Program-made: the position numbers and the translations under genes
NCBI RefSeq assembly: GCF_014764405.1
Contig: NZ_CP061725.1
Span: 6,324,001-6,388,000 of the forward strand
Direction of reading: 5' to 3'
Source of the DNA: Micromonospora craniellae
Lineage (GTDB): Bacteria; Actinomycetota; Actinomycetes; Mycobacteriales; Micromonosporaceae
DNA length: 64,000 nucleotides
Notes under the pieces: generated by a model
Databases searched by the model: none
Seen by the model: the letters and a program-made list of their open reading frames with translations, nothing else
What the model was told of the DNA's origin: nothing
In this document: piece by piece, positions 16,850-25,149 of the stretch
Numbering within the stretch: the first letter of the stretch is position 1
Layout of the letters: each line of letters begins with the position of its first letter

Positions 16850-17629
16850 TCACTCCTTCCGGCCGGCGGGACCGCCGGCGATCTGCGTCGTGGCGGGTCC
16901 GGCCAGGACGCCTGCCAGGTGCCGCAGCGCCGGACTCGGCGACTGCGCCGCCAGGTGCGCGGCCCCGGCGGCCTGCATCGACTGCCAGGCGCCGGCCAGG
17001 TTCGAGGAGAGCACCGGCACGGGCGAGCGCGGCACGACCTCGTCGAGCACGTCCAGGCTCGGCGCGCCGGTGCCGGTGAGCAGCACTGCGTGTCCGTCGG
17101 GGGCGGTCGTGCCGAGCGTGTCCAGCACGCGGTGCACGGTGTCGCCGACCGTCGTCGAGGCGAGGTCGTAGATGGCGCCCGTGCCGGGCACCGTCACCAC
17201 CTCGGCGACCGTGCGGCCGGTCGCCCGCCAGAACGCCGCCGCCTGCTCGGTGAGCCAGTCCGGGTACGGCGACACCAGGGTCAGCGTCCGTGCGGCGAGC
17301 CGGTCGAGCACCTGCCGCACGGCGCTCGCGGCGCCGACGACCGGGCTGCCGAGCCGTTCGGCGGCGGCCCGGTCGGCGTCGGAGTGCCGGGGCCGGTAGT
17401 AGCAGCCGGTGCAGGCGACGTAGGTGGCCCGCAGGTCCAGTCCCCGCAGCGTGGCGACGGTCTCCGGAAGCAGTTCGGCGTACCGGTCGAGCCGGTGGGC
17501 GAGTGATCCGTCGACGACCGGTAGCCGGGCCACGTGGTAGCGCAGCCGTGCCGGCAGCAGGCGGCGCAGCTCGGGCTCGACGGTCGGGTTGGCCGGCGGG
17601 ACGATGACGCCCAGAGCGGTCTCGACCAC
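16850..17629 (-). CDS. Maleate isomerase / Asp-Glu racemase superfamily protein
   Basis: The 259-aa protein belongs to the maleate cis-trans isomerase/arylmalonate decarboxylase group: N-terminal LGVIVPPANPTVEPEL, then VACTGCYY with candidate nucleophile C73. In true maleate isomerases a second Cys sits in the C-terminal half. Here the corresponding segment reads LLTGTGAPSLD with no Cys, so the chemistry may differ (one-Cys decarboxylase-like or inactive). It is the first gene of the operon that includes the FAD monooxygenase and IclR, and operator C lies 17 bp upstream of its ATG. Confidence 0.8.
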   Translation of the reverse strand: MVETALGVIVPPANPTVEPELRRLLPARLRYHVARLPVVDGSLAHRLDRYAELLPETVATLRGLDLRATYVACTGCYYRPRHSDADRAAAERLGSPVVGAASAVRQVLDRLAARTLTLVSPYPDWLTEQAAAFWRATGRTVAEVVTVPGTGAIYDLASTTVGDTVHRVLDTLGTTAPDGHAVLLTGTGAPSLDVLDEVVPRSPVPVLSSNLAGAWQSMQAAGAAHLAAQSPSPALRHLAGVLAGPATTQIAGGPAGRKE

Positions 17630-17646
17630 GACACCCCCATCAGAAT

Positions 17647-17684
17647 GTTCGACTGAGCCGTACGCCGTTCGACGTACTGGAACG
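17647..17684. promoter_or_regulatory. IclR-type operator, copy C (isomerase-monooxygenase-IclR operon)
   Basis: GTTCG, 9 nt, TACGCCGTTC, 9 nt, GAACG. It has the same spacing as copies A and B. It lies just upstream of the maleate-isomerase-like gene, whose operon includes the IclR gene, so it would give autoregulation. Confidence 0.72.
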
Positions 17685-17764
17685 ATAGGGGTTCTGGCGG
17701 GACGTGGTCAACCCACCCGACGGGCGCGTCCGCGCACGCCGGGGCAGGGGTGACGACCGGAGGG

Positions 17765-17974
17765 TCAGAGACCACCGCCGACGCGCAGCACGGCGCCAGT
17801 GGTGTACGAGGCGTCCGCTCCGAGCAGCCAGGCGATGGCGGCGGCGACCTCGTCGGGTTCGCCGGGACGACCCAGCGGGATCCGACCGGCGGCCCGCTCG
17901 GGCCGGTCCGGCTGCCCGGAGAGGGCGTGGATGTCGGTCCGGGTGATGCCCGGGGCGACCGCGTTGACCCGGAC
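17765..17974 (-). pseudogene. C-terminal remnant of a short-chain dehydrogenase (FabG-like)
   Basis: About 70 codons read VNAVAPGITRTDIHAL, then GRPGEPDEVAAAIAWLL and TGAVLRVGGGL, the classical SDR C-terminus. The N-terminal two thirds, including the TGxxxGIG and YxxxK motifs, are missing; the upstream frame is unrelated sequence. This is a truncated relic, not a working enzyme. Confidence 0.75.
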
Positions 17975-18090
17975 ATGAACCAGCACGCGGACCGGGCGCT
18001 CACGGCGATGGGGGCTGATCTTCAGGGTGTCGCCGGGGACTGGTATCAAAGCAGGCGACTGAACACGTGTACGACGGATGAGGGAGCGCG

Positions 18091-18789
18091 ATGGGAGCCG
18101 CTGGCCAGGGTTTGTCCGATGACGAGGTGCGCGGCATCCGAGAGGCGTTGGCCGCGGGACGCAAGCCGAAGGTGGTGTTCACGGCCTCGGCCGGTCAGAT
18201 CGCCGGGCAGGTCGGCCAGGTGGTCGAGCTGACCGATCCGGCGGTGTCCGAGGAGTACGTGGTGGTGCGCTTCGGACGCGACGAGTTGCCCTTCTCCCCC
18301 GCCGACGTGGCGGTGGCCCCCCGGGGCGCCGGCCGTCGACCGGCCGAGGCGAAGGTGGAGCCGGCCCCGGTCGAGCCGCCGGTGGCGGAGCCGGAGTTCG
18401 TGCTGGACCGGGTGCCGGAGCCCCGGCGGGAGGAGTCGAGCCCACGGGAGGAGCCGAAGGTGGAGACGGTGGAGGCCAAGCCGGCGCGGCGGCCGGTGAA
18501 GGCGGCGAAGCCGAAGGGACCGGCCGGGCTGACGGTCACCCTGGCGTACGCCGAGGGCGAGTGGACGGTGGCGGCGCAGCAGGGCGGCAAGGTGCTGGCC
18601 AAGCCGTACGTGCTCAAGCCGGCCGAGGCGCTGCGGATGGTGGCGCTGGTCGACGTGCCCGGTGTGCACGAGGCGGTGGAGCAGATCCTGACGTCGGAGC
18701 GGTCCGAGGCCGAGCGGCAGGCCGAGAAGCTGCGGGCCGAGCTGGCCGAGATCGAGGCCCGGCTGGCGGAGCTGCGCGAGGCAGGCTGA
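18091..18789 (+). CDS. DUF6319-like conserved actinobacterial protein
   Basis: The 232-aa protein has three parts. The N-terminal domain (about 1-80) has KVVFTASAGQIAGQVGQV and VVVRFGRDELPFSPADV. A Pro/Glu/Lys-rich linker follows (about 85-145). The C-terminal domain (TVTLAYAEGEWTVAAQQGGK, KPYVLKPAEALRMVALVD) ends in an Ala/Glu/Arg-rich coiled coil. I recognise the pattern as the actinobacterial family usually labelled DUF6319, function unknown. The start has GAGGGAG upstream. A strong hairpin follows the stop. Confidence 0.75.
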   Translation: MGAAGQGLSDDEVRGIREALAAGRKPKVVFTASAGQIAGQVGQVVELTDPAVSEEYVVVRFGRDELPFSPADVAVAPRGAGRRPAEAKVEPAPVEPPVAEPEFVLDRVPEPRREESSPREEPKVETVEAKPARRPVKAAKPKGPAGLTVTLAYAEGEWTVAAQQGGKVLAKPYVLKPAEALRMVALVDVPGVHEAVEQILTSERSEAERQAEKLRAELAEIEARLAELREAG

Positions 18790-18806
18790 GTCTCCGGCGC
18801 AGGTGA

Positions 18807-18845
18807 GCGCGGGGTCCGGGGCGAACGTGCCCCCGGGCCCCGCGC
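18807..18845. terminator. Bidirectional hairpin terminator
   Basis: GCGCGGGG-t-CCGGGG pairs with CCCCCGGG-CCCCGCGC across a short loop, with one mismatch. It lies between the converging DUF6319-like and OsmC genes and is followed by gtgtcttt on the plus strand. Confidence 0.65.
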
Positions 18846-18872
18846 GTGTCTTTCCGGCAGGAGTCGACGAGG

Positions 18873-19346
18873 TCAGGCGGTGACCGTGGTGGGCTCGTGC
18901 CGTACCGGGAAGTTGACGGAGTTGGCGATGAAACAGACCCGGTGCGCGTCGTCGTGCAGCGCGGTCGCGGTGTCGGCGGCGGCGGGGTCGGCGAGGGTGA
19001 CCCGGGGGCGCAGGACGACCTCGGTGAAGTGGCCGCTGCCGGTGGCGTTGTCGGTGGTCATGCTGCCGGTGGCGGCGTCGACGTAGCCGGTGACGACGAT
19101 GCCGTTGTCCGCGCAGAGATGCAGGTAGGCCAGCAAGTGACACTGGGACAGCGCGGCCAGCAGGAGCTGTTCGGGGTTCCACCGGGTGCGGTCGCCGCGG
19201 AAGGTGGGGTCGGAGCTGCCGGCGATCGGGGGCGGGCCGTCGGCGGTGACGTCGTGGTCACGACGGTAGGCGCGGTAGCCGCTGGTGCCGGTGCCGAGGT
19301 TGCCGGTCCAGGTGACGGTCGTGCGGTAGGTGTGCTGGTGAGGCAT
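18873..19346 (-). CDS. OsmC/Ohr-family peroxidase
   Basis: The 157-aa protein is of the OsmC thiol-peroxidase family, which reduces organic hydroperoxides. It has the two reactive cysteines: one in AALSQCHLLAYLHLC (about residue 72) and one in HRVCFIANSVNFPV (about 140), plus the RWNPEQLLLAAL motif before the first Cys. It is monocistronic and converges on the DUF6319-like gene. Confidence 0.88.
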   Translation of the reverse strand: MPHQHTYRTTVTWTGNLGTGTSGYRAYRRDHDVTADGPPPIAGSSDPTFRGDRTRWNPEQLLLAALSQCHLLAYLHLCADNGIVVTGYVDAATGSMTTDNATGSGHFTEVVLRPRVTLADPAAADTATALHDDAHRVCFIANSVNFPVRHEPTTVTA

Positions 19347-19397
19347 GGACTCATGGTGCCGGATCGGCCCGGGACGCGGGGTCCCGGGCCGATCCGG

Positions 19398-20396
19398 TCA
19401 GTGCTGCGGGATGTGCTTGACGCCGATGCGCTTGCGGAACACCCAGTACGTCCAGCCCTGGTAGGCCAGCACGATCGGGGTGAAGAACACCGCGACCCAG
19501 GTCATGATCCGCAGCGTGTAGGGGGTGGAGGCGGCGTTGGCGGCGGTCAGCGTGCCGGCCGGGTCCAGCGTGGAGGGCAGCACGGTGGGGAACAGCGCGG
19601 CGAACAGGGTCGCCACGGCCAGGCCGATGGCCAGCGCGGTGCCGGTGAAGGCCCAGCCCTCGCGCCGGACCTGAGCGGCGGCGAGGCCGCCGAGCAGGGC
19701 CAGGGCGGCACCGGTGGCGAGCACCACGGCGGCGGTGCTGGAGCGGATGGTCAGGGTCCAGGTGAGGAACGCGACCGCGAGCACGGCGGCGATCACGCCG
19801 AGGCGGACGGCGAGGGCGGCGGCGCGGCTCCGGATGTCGCCGACGGTCTTGAGGGCGATGAACACCGTGCCGTGCGTTCCGAACAGCGCCGCGGTGGTCG
19901 CGCCGCCGAGCAGGGCGTACGGGTGCAGCAGGTCGACCAGGCCGCCGACGAACTCGTGGTCGGCGTCCAGGGGTACGCCGCGCAGGATGTTGGCGAAGGC
20001 CACGCCCCACAGGATCGCCGGGATGAGCGAGCCGAAGAAGATGGCGTTGTCCCAGCGGCGCTTCCAGGACGCCTCGGGGCGCTTGTGGCGGTACTCGAAG
20101 GCGACGCCCCGGGCGATCAGGGCCAGCAGGATGAGCAGCAGCGGTAGGTAGAAGCCGGAGAAGAGGGTGGCGTACCACTCGGGGAAGGCGGCGAACATCG
20201 CGCCGCCGGCGGTGATCAGCCAGACCTCGTTGCCGTCCCAGACCGGGCCGATCGTGTTGATCATCACGCGGCGTTCGCGGTCGTCGCGGCCGAGCACGGG
20301 CAGCAGCATGCCGACGCCGAAGTCGAAGCCCTCCAGGATGAAGTAGCCGGTGAACAGCACGGCGACGAGGAGAAACCAGATGGTGGCCAGTTCCAC
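19398..20396 (-). CDS. cydB: Cytochrome bd ubiquinol oxidase subunit II
   Basis: The 332-aa membrane protein starts at GTG 20394-20396 with CGGAG eight bases upstream. It begins IWFLLVAVLFTGYFILEGFDFGVG, the CydB signature, followed by IGPVWDGNEVWLI and FPEWYATLFSGFYLPL. Partner of CydA, 14 bp downstream of it. Subunit II completes the quinol:O2 oxidoreductase used at low oxygen. No cydDC follows in this window. Confidence 0.95.
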   Translation of the reverse strand: MELATIWFLLVAVLFTGYFILEGFDFGVGMLLPVLGRDDRERRVMINTIGPVWDGNEVWLITAGGAMFAAFPEWYATLFSGFYLPLLLILLALIARGVAFEYRHKRPEASWKRRWDNAIFFGSLIPAILWGVAFANILRGVPLDADHEFVGGLVDLLHPYALLGGATTAALFGTHGTVFIALKTVGDIRSRAAALAVRLGVIAAVLAVAFLTWTLTIRSSTAAVVLATGAALALLGGLAAAQVRREGWAFTGTALAIGLAVATLFAALFPTVLPSTLDPAGTLTAANAASTPYTLRIMTWVAVFFTPIVLAYQGWTYWVFRKRIGVKHIPQH

Positions 20397-20410
20397 GGTG
20401 GGGCTCCGGG

Positions 20411-21823
20411 TCAGTAGGCGAACGCGAGCGGGCGGTCGGTGTCGTCGGTGTCGTCGGGCTCGGAGGCGGGCGTGACGTCCGGTACGCCGGCCTTCGCGTA
20501 CCGGATCAGCAGTTTCACCTCGACCACCGCGAGGACGGCGTAGATGATCGTGAAGGCGGCGAAGCTGGTGAGCACCTCGCCCAGGGAGACGCTGCGGGAG
20601 ACGCCGTCGCGGGTGAGCATCTCGCCGAAGACGATCCAGGGCTGGCGGCCCATCTCGGTGAAGATCCAGCCGAAGGAGTTGGCCAGCAGCGGCAGGACCG
20701 GCATGACCAGGCCGGCGCGCAGCAGCCACGTGCCGCGCGGGGTCCGGCCCTTGCGTTGTGACCAGAGCACGAGCAGCGCGATGGCGGCGGCCGCGAGCCC
20801 GAAGCCGATCATGAAGCGGAAGCTCCAGTAGGTGACCGGGATGATCGGGGTGTAGCTGCCGGGGCCGTACTGGGCGGTGTAGAGGGCCTGGAGGTCGTTG
20901 ACGCCGTGCACGGTGCCGTTGGGGTCGCCGGTGCCCAGGTACGACAGCAGGTACGGGATCTTGATGGCGAACAGTTCCCGGCTGCCGTCGAGGCTGCCGA
21001 TGGTGAGTACGGAGAACGAGGCGGGACTCTCGGTGTCGTAGAAGCCCTCGGCGGCGGCCATCTTCATCGGCTGCGCCTGGGTCATGATCTTGCCCTGGAT
21101 GTCGCCGGTGATCACGACGACGGCGGCCGAGACCAGGGTGACCCAGGAGCCGAAGCGGGCCGCGAACCGGTACGCCGGGGTGTCGGCGTTGTCGGGGCGC
21201 CGGATCAGGTGCCACAGGGCGACCGACACCAGCAGCGACCCGGCGACCAGGAATGCGCCGGCGATGGTGTGCGGGAAGGTGATCAGGGCGACCTTGTTGG
21301 TGAGCACGGCGACGAAGTCGGTCAGCTCGGCGCGGCCGGTCTCCGGGTTGACCCAGTAGCCGACCGGGTTCTGCATGAACGAGTTGGCGGCGAGGATGAA
21401 GTACGCCGACAGGTTGCTGCCGATCGCGGCGGCCCAGATGCACGCCAGGTGCAGGCGTCTGGGCAGCCGGTCCCAGCCGAAGATCCACAGGCCGATGAAG
21501 GTGGATTCGAGGAAGAAGGCGACCAGCGCCTCGATCGCCAGGGGGGCGCCGAAGATGTCGCCGACGAAACGTGAATAGTCGCTCCAGTTCATGCCGAACT
21601 GGAACTCCTGCACGATGCCGGTGACCACGCCCATCGCGAAGTTGATCAGGAACAGCTTGCCGAAGAACTTGGTGAGCTTGAGGTACTTCTCGTCCCCGGT
21701 GCGGCGCCAGAGGGTCTGCAGGATGGCGACCAGGACGGACAGTCCGATGGTCAGCGGCACGAAGAGAAAGTGGTAGACGGTGGTGACACCGAACTGCCAG
21801 CGGGCGACGTCCAACGCGTCCAC
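20411..21823 (-). CDS. cydA: Cytochrome bd ubiquinol oxidase subunit I
   Basis: The 470-aa protein carries the haem ligands and motifs: H18 (VYHFLFVPLTIG), FQFGMNWSDYSRFVG, PHTIAGAFLVAG (second His) and GWIFTEMGRQPW (Met ligand region). The quinol-binding loop GRQPWIVFGEMLTRDGVS is short (S-type Q-loop). The GTG start follows an AT-rich region of TACTAC/GTAGTA repeats that looks like a BlaI/MecI-type operator. It couples quinol oxidation to O2 reduction in the membrane. Confidence 0.95.
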   Translation of the reverse strand: MDALDVARWQFGVTTVYHFLFVPLTIGLSVLVAILQTLWRRTGDEKYLKLTKFFGKLFLINFAMGVVTGIVQEFQFGMNWSDYSRFVGDIFGAPLAIEALVAFFLESTFIGLWIFGWDRLPRRLHLACIWAAAIGSNLSAYFILAANSFMQNPVGYWVNPETGRAELTDFVAVLTNKVALITFPHTIAGAFLVAGSLLVSVALWHLIRRPDNADTPAYRFAARFGSWVTLVSAAVVVITGDIQGKIMTQAQPMKMAAAEGFYDTESPASFSVLTIGSLDGSRELFAIKIPYLLSYLGTGDPNGTVHGVNDLQALYTAQYGPGSYTPIIPVTYWSFRFMIGFGLAAAAIALLVLWSQRKGRTPRGTWLLRAGLVMPVLPLLANSFGWIFTEMGRQPWIVFGEMLTRDGVSRSVSLGEVLTSFAAFTIIYAVLAVVEVKLLIRYAKAGVPDVTPASEPDDTDDTDRPLAFAY

Positions 21824-21844
21824 CTGCGACCCCCAGGCTGCTGA

Positions 21845-21870
21845 TACTACAAGACGTAGTAAATACTACA
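21845..21870. promoter_or_regulatory. TACTAC/GTAGTA operator before cydAB
   Basis: TACTAC (21845-21850), 5 nt, GTAGTA (21856-21861), 2 nt, TACTAC (21864-21869) make two overlapping dyads 22 bp upstream of cydA. The half-site TACTAC/GTAGTA is that of BlaI/MecI/CopY-family repressors. No such regulator gene is in the window. Confidence 0.55.
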
Positions 21871-21987
21871 GCCTGTCGTACAGCGTCGGGCGGCCCGAAC
21901 CGCTCCGGGACCAATGACCCTGCTCACCTCTGCCGTCCGGCCCCCGGTCCGGCACCGGCGGCCTGCGCCGTGCGACCATCACCGGCT

Positions 21988-22767
21988 GTGGACCACGCCC
22001 ACTCCCCCTGGCAACCGCCGCTGATCTGGCGCATCGCCCAACTGCTCGCCCGCGTCGTGGTCGGCGCGCTGGCCCGGCTGGAGGTCACCGGCGACATCCC
22101 CGCGCACCTGCGCGGCGGGCCGCTGATCCTGGCCGCCAACCACATCAGCCCGTTCGACCCGATCGTGCTCGCCGCCGCCTGCCGCGACCAGCGGGTCGCA
22201 CCCCGGATCATGGCCACCGGCGGGCTGTTCCGCGCACCGGTGATCGGTGCCGCCATGCGCCGCGCCGGGCACATCCGCGTCGACCGGGGCGCCATCGGCG
22301 TACACCGGGCCCTGGACGACGCCGCCACCGCGGTCGCCGCGGGCGCGCCGATCCTGGTCTACCCCGAGGGCCGCATCGGCCTCGACCCGTGCCTGTGGCC
22401 CGAACGCGGCAAGACCGGCGCCGCCCGACTCGCTCTGACCTGCGGTGCACCCGTCGTGCCGGTGGCACAGTGGGGCTCGCACGAGGTGCTGCCGTACCGG
22501 GCGCCCAAGGGTCTGCTGGGCGGCGTCGGCCGCGCGCTGGCACGCCGCCCCACCGTCCGGGTGCACTTCGGTGACCCGGTCGACCTGACCGATCTGCGTC
22601 CGGGGACGCCCGGCGCCGCCCGCCAGGCCACCGACCGGATCATCGACGCCCTCACCGACACCCTCGTGCCGCTGCGCCCGGACGAACCCGACCGGCCCCG
22701 CCACGTCGACCCGAGCCGACCGGTGGACACCAGCCGTTCCCACCGACGCCGCCCCGCCACCGGCTGA
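21988..22767 (+). CDS. 1-acyl-sn-glycerol-3-phosphate acyltransferase (PlsC-like)
   Basis: The ~259-aa membrane-associated acyltransferase has the HX4D motif as ANHISPFDPIVLAA, the MRRAGHIRVDRG glycerol-phosphate motif, and VYPEGRIGLDPCLWPERGKTGAARLAL. It makes phosphatidic acid or acylates a related lipid. GTG 21988 is preceded by a GACCAT hexamer 8 nt away, fitting a leaderless start; a GTG at 21970 is the alternative. A C-terminal tail rich in Pro, Arg and Asp looks disordered. Confidence 0.88.
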   Translation: MDHAHSPWQPPLIWRIAQLLARVVVGALARLEVTGDIPAHLRGGPLILAANHISPFDPIVLAAACRDQRVAPRIMATGGLFRAPVIGAAMRRAGHIRVDRGAIGVHRALDDAATAVAAGAPILVYPEGRIGLDPCLWPERGKTGAARLALTCGAPVVPVAQWGSHEVLPYRAPKGLLGGVGRALARRPTVRVHFGDPVDLTDLRPGTPGAARQATDRIIDALTDTLVPLRPDEPDRPRHVDPSRPVDTSRSHRRRPATG

Positions 22768-22901
22768 CCCGCTGCACCGCACGGCGACCGTCACACAGTG
22801 GATGGGCGCGATCACTTTCCGGTATCCGCCACCGGCGTAGGGCACACACCGGGCACCGGCCGGTCGTCCGCCGGGCACCGGCGCCGGGCATACTGCGCTG
22901 C

Positions 22902-23669
22902 GTGCCACCTGGTCACCCGTACCTCGACGCCCCGACGCCGCTGGCCTTCGCGCACCGTGGCGGCGCCGCCGACGGCGACGAGAACACCACGGCGGCCTTC
23001 GCCCGCGCGGCCGAGCTGGGTTACCGGTACGTGGAGACCGACGTGCACGGCACCGCCGACGGGGTCGCCGTGGTGTTCCACGACCACACTCTCGAACGGC
23101 TGACCGGGCAGCGGGGGCGGCTGTCCGCGCTGAGCTGGGCCGACCTGGCCACGGTACGCGTCGGCGGGGCCGCCGCCGTGCCGCGCCTGGACGAGGTGCT
23201 CGACGCGTGGCCGCAGGTGCGCTTCAACATCGACGTGAAGTCCGACCCCGCCGTGGCACCCACCGTGACCACCGTGGCGCGGGCCGGTGCCGGTGATCGG
23301 GTGCTGCTGGCCTCGTTCAGCGACAGCCGGCTGACCCGGTTGCGTGCCCTCACCCACGGCCGGGTCGCCACCAGCCTCGGCGTCCGCGGGGTGGCCCGGC
23401 TGCGCTGGGCCTCGCTGACCGGCCGGCCGGTGCGCCTGCCGCCGTCGGTGGCGGCCGCGCAGGTGCCGGTGCGGTTCGGCCGGATCCCGGTGGTGGACCG
23501 CCGCCTGCTGCGGACGGCACACCGCCTCGGGTTGCAGGTGCACGTCTGGACGATCGACGAACCTGCCGAGATGCACGAGTTACTTGATCTCGGTGTGGAT
23601 GGCATCATGACCGACCACGTCGGCGTGCTGCGCGACGTCTATCGCAGCCGCGGCCACTGGGCCGCCTGA
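22902..23669 (+). CDS. Glycerophosphodiester phosphodiesterase (GDPD)
   Basis: This 255-aa TIM-barrel enzyme hydrolyses glycerophosphodiesters to glycerol 3-phosphate plus alcohol. Motifs are FAHRGGA at the N-terminus, the Glu in ENTTAAF, YVETDVHGTADG and VVFHDHTLERLTG, and the C-terminal VHVWTIDEPAEM and GVDGIMTDH. A CATACT hexamer ends 7 nt before the GTG, so it is probably leaderless. There is no signal peptide, so it is cytoplasmic. The UMF1 transporter follows by 24 bp. Confidence 0.92.
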   Translation: MPPGHPYLDAPTPLAFAHRGGAADGDENTTAAFARAAELGYRYVETDVHGTADGVAVVFHDHTLERLTGQRGRLSALSWADLATVRVGGAAAVPRLDEVLDAWPQVRFNIDVKSDPAVAPTVTTVARAGAGDRVLLASFSDSRLTRLRALTHGRVATSLGVRGVARLRWASLTGRPVRLPPSVAAAQVPVRFGRIPVVDRRLLRTAHRLGLQVHVWTIDEPAEMHELLDLGVDGIMTDHVGVLRDVYRSRGHWAA

Positions 23670-23693
23670 ACACCCCCGGGCAAAGGACCCCAC

Positions 23694-25088
23694 ATGGCCG
23701 AGACGGCGACCCCTGCCGCGAACGACACCCCACAGCCCGCCAGCACCCGCCGCGAGCGCACCGGCTGGTACTTCTACGACTGGGCCAACTCGGCCTTCCA
23801 GACCACCGTCATCACGGTGTTCCTCGGGCCGTTCCTGACCAGCGTGGCCAAGATGGCGGCCGGCTGCCAACTCGGCGCCGACGAATGCAGGGGGTACGTC
23901 TACCCGCTGGGCATCAAGGTGGCCGCCGGTTCGTACTACCCGTACCTGATCTCGCTGTCGGTGCTGCTGACGGTCTTCGTGCTGCCGGTGATCGGCGCGA
24001 TCGCCGACCGGTCGCTGCACAAGAAGCGGCTGCTGGCCGGCACCGCGTTCATCGGTGCCGGCGCGACCATCGGGATGATCTTCGTCACCGGTGACCGGTA
24101 CCTGCTCGGCGGCGCGCTGTTCATGATCGCCAACATCAGCTTCGGTGCGGCGATCGTGGTCTACAACTCGTTCCTGCCGCAGTTGGGCGGGCCGGACGAA
24201 CGCGACGGCATCTCCAGTCGCGGCTGGGCGCTGGGTTACCTCGGAGGCGGCCTGCTGCTGGCGTTGAACCTGGTCGCGGTGCAGTCGTTCGACAACGGCA
24301 CCCCGGAACGCACACTCGACCTGGCCCGCTGGTCCATCGTCTCGGCGGGCGTGTGGTGGGCGGTGTTCACCCTGGTGCCGCTGCGCTGGCTGCGCGAGCG
24401 CCCCACCGCCGCCGCGGTCGCCGCCGGGGCGGGCGGCAACGTGCTCACCGACGGGTTCCGGCAACTCGGCCGCACCCTGCGGGAGATCAAGGCGTACCCG
24501 CTGACGTTGTTCTTCCTGCTGGCGTTCCTGGTCTACAACGACGGCATCCAGACCGTCATCACTCTGGCGAGCCAGTACGGCACCGAGGAGCTGCGGCTGG
24601 ACCAGAGCACCCTGATCGTGACGATCCTGCTGGTGCAGTTCCTGGCGTTCGGCGGCGCGCTCGGCCTCGGTTGGCTGGCCGGGCGGATCGGGGCGTGGAA
24701 GACCATCCTGCTGAGCCTGGTGCTGTGGACCGCGGTGATCCTCGGCGCGTTCCGGCTGCCGGCCGAGGCGCCGCTGCCGTTCATGCTGCTCGGCGCGGCC
24801 ATCGGCCTGGTCCTCGGTGGCAGCCAGGCGCTGAGCCGGTCGCTGTTCAGCCAGCTCATCCCGGCTGGCAAGGAGGGCGAGTACTACGGCTTCTACGAGA
24901 TCAGCGACAAGGGCACCAGCTGGCTGGGGCCGCTCGCGTTCGGTCTGGTGTTCCAACTCACCAACTCCTACCGGGTGGGCCTGGTCTCCCTGCTGATCTT
25001 CTTTGTGGTCGGTTTCCTGCTGCTGCTGGCGGTGCCGATCCGGCGGGCGATCGTGGCCGCCGGCAACACGCCGCCACGGGTGCTGTGA
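23694..25088 (+). CDS. MFS transporter, UMF1/Atg22-like family
   Basis: The 464-aa membrane protein has ~12 helices and the family marker WYFYDWANSAFQTTVITVF at about residues 26-44. It also has IGAIADRSLHKKRLL (MFS motif A) and SQALSRSLFSQLIPAGKEGEYYGFYEISDKGTSWLGP, typical of UMF1. Its close spacing to the GDPD gene suggests co-transcription; it may move a product of lipid head-group turnover (inference). Yeast Atg22 exports vacuolar amino acids, but bacterial members are uncharacterised. Confidence 0.9.
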   Translation: MAETATPAANDTPQPASTRRERTGWYFYDWANSAFQTTVITVFLGPFLTSVAKMAAGCQLGADECRGYVYPLGIKVAAGSYYPYLISLSVLLTVFVLPVIGAIADRSLHKKRLLAGTAFIGAGATIGMIFVTGDRYLLGGALFMIANISFGAAIVVYNSFLPQLGGPDERDGISSRGWALGYLGGGLLLALNLVAVQSFDNGTPERTLDLARWSIVSAGVWWAVFTLVPLRWLRERPTAAAVAAGAGGNVLTDGFRQLGRTLREIKAYPLTLFFLLAFLVYNDGIQTVITLASQYGTEELRLDQSTLIVTILLVQFLAFGGALGLGWLAGRIGAWKTILLSLVLWTAVILGAFRLPAEAPLPFMLLGAAIGLVLGGSQALSRSLFSQLIPAGKEGEYYGFYEISDKGTSWLGPLAFGLVFQLTNSYRVGLVSLLIFFVVGFLLLLAVPIRRAIVAAGNTPPRVL

Positions 25089-25135
25089 CCCACACCGGCG
25101 GACCATCGGTGGACCGGTCGGCGCCGTCGATCGAC

Positions 25136-25141
25136 TAGGCT
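25136..25141 (+). promoter_or_regulatory. -10 hexamer TAGGCT for a leaderless thymidine kinase mRNA
   Basis: TAGGCT followed by 8 nt and the GTG start. The distance places transcription initiation at or next to the start codon. Confidence 0.5.
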
Positions 25142-25149
25142 GCCGGTCC

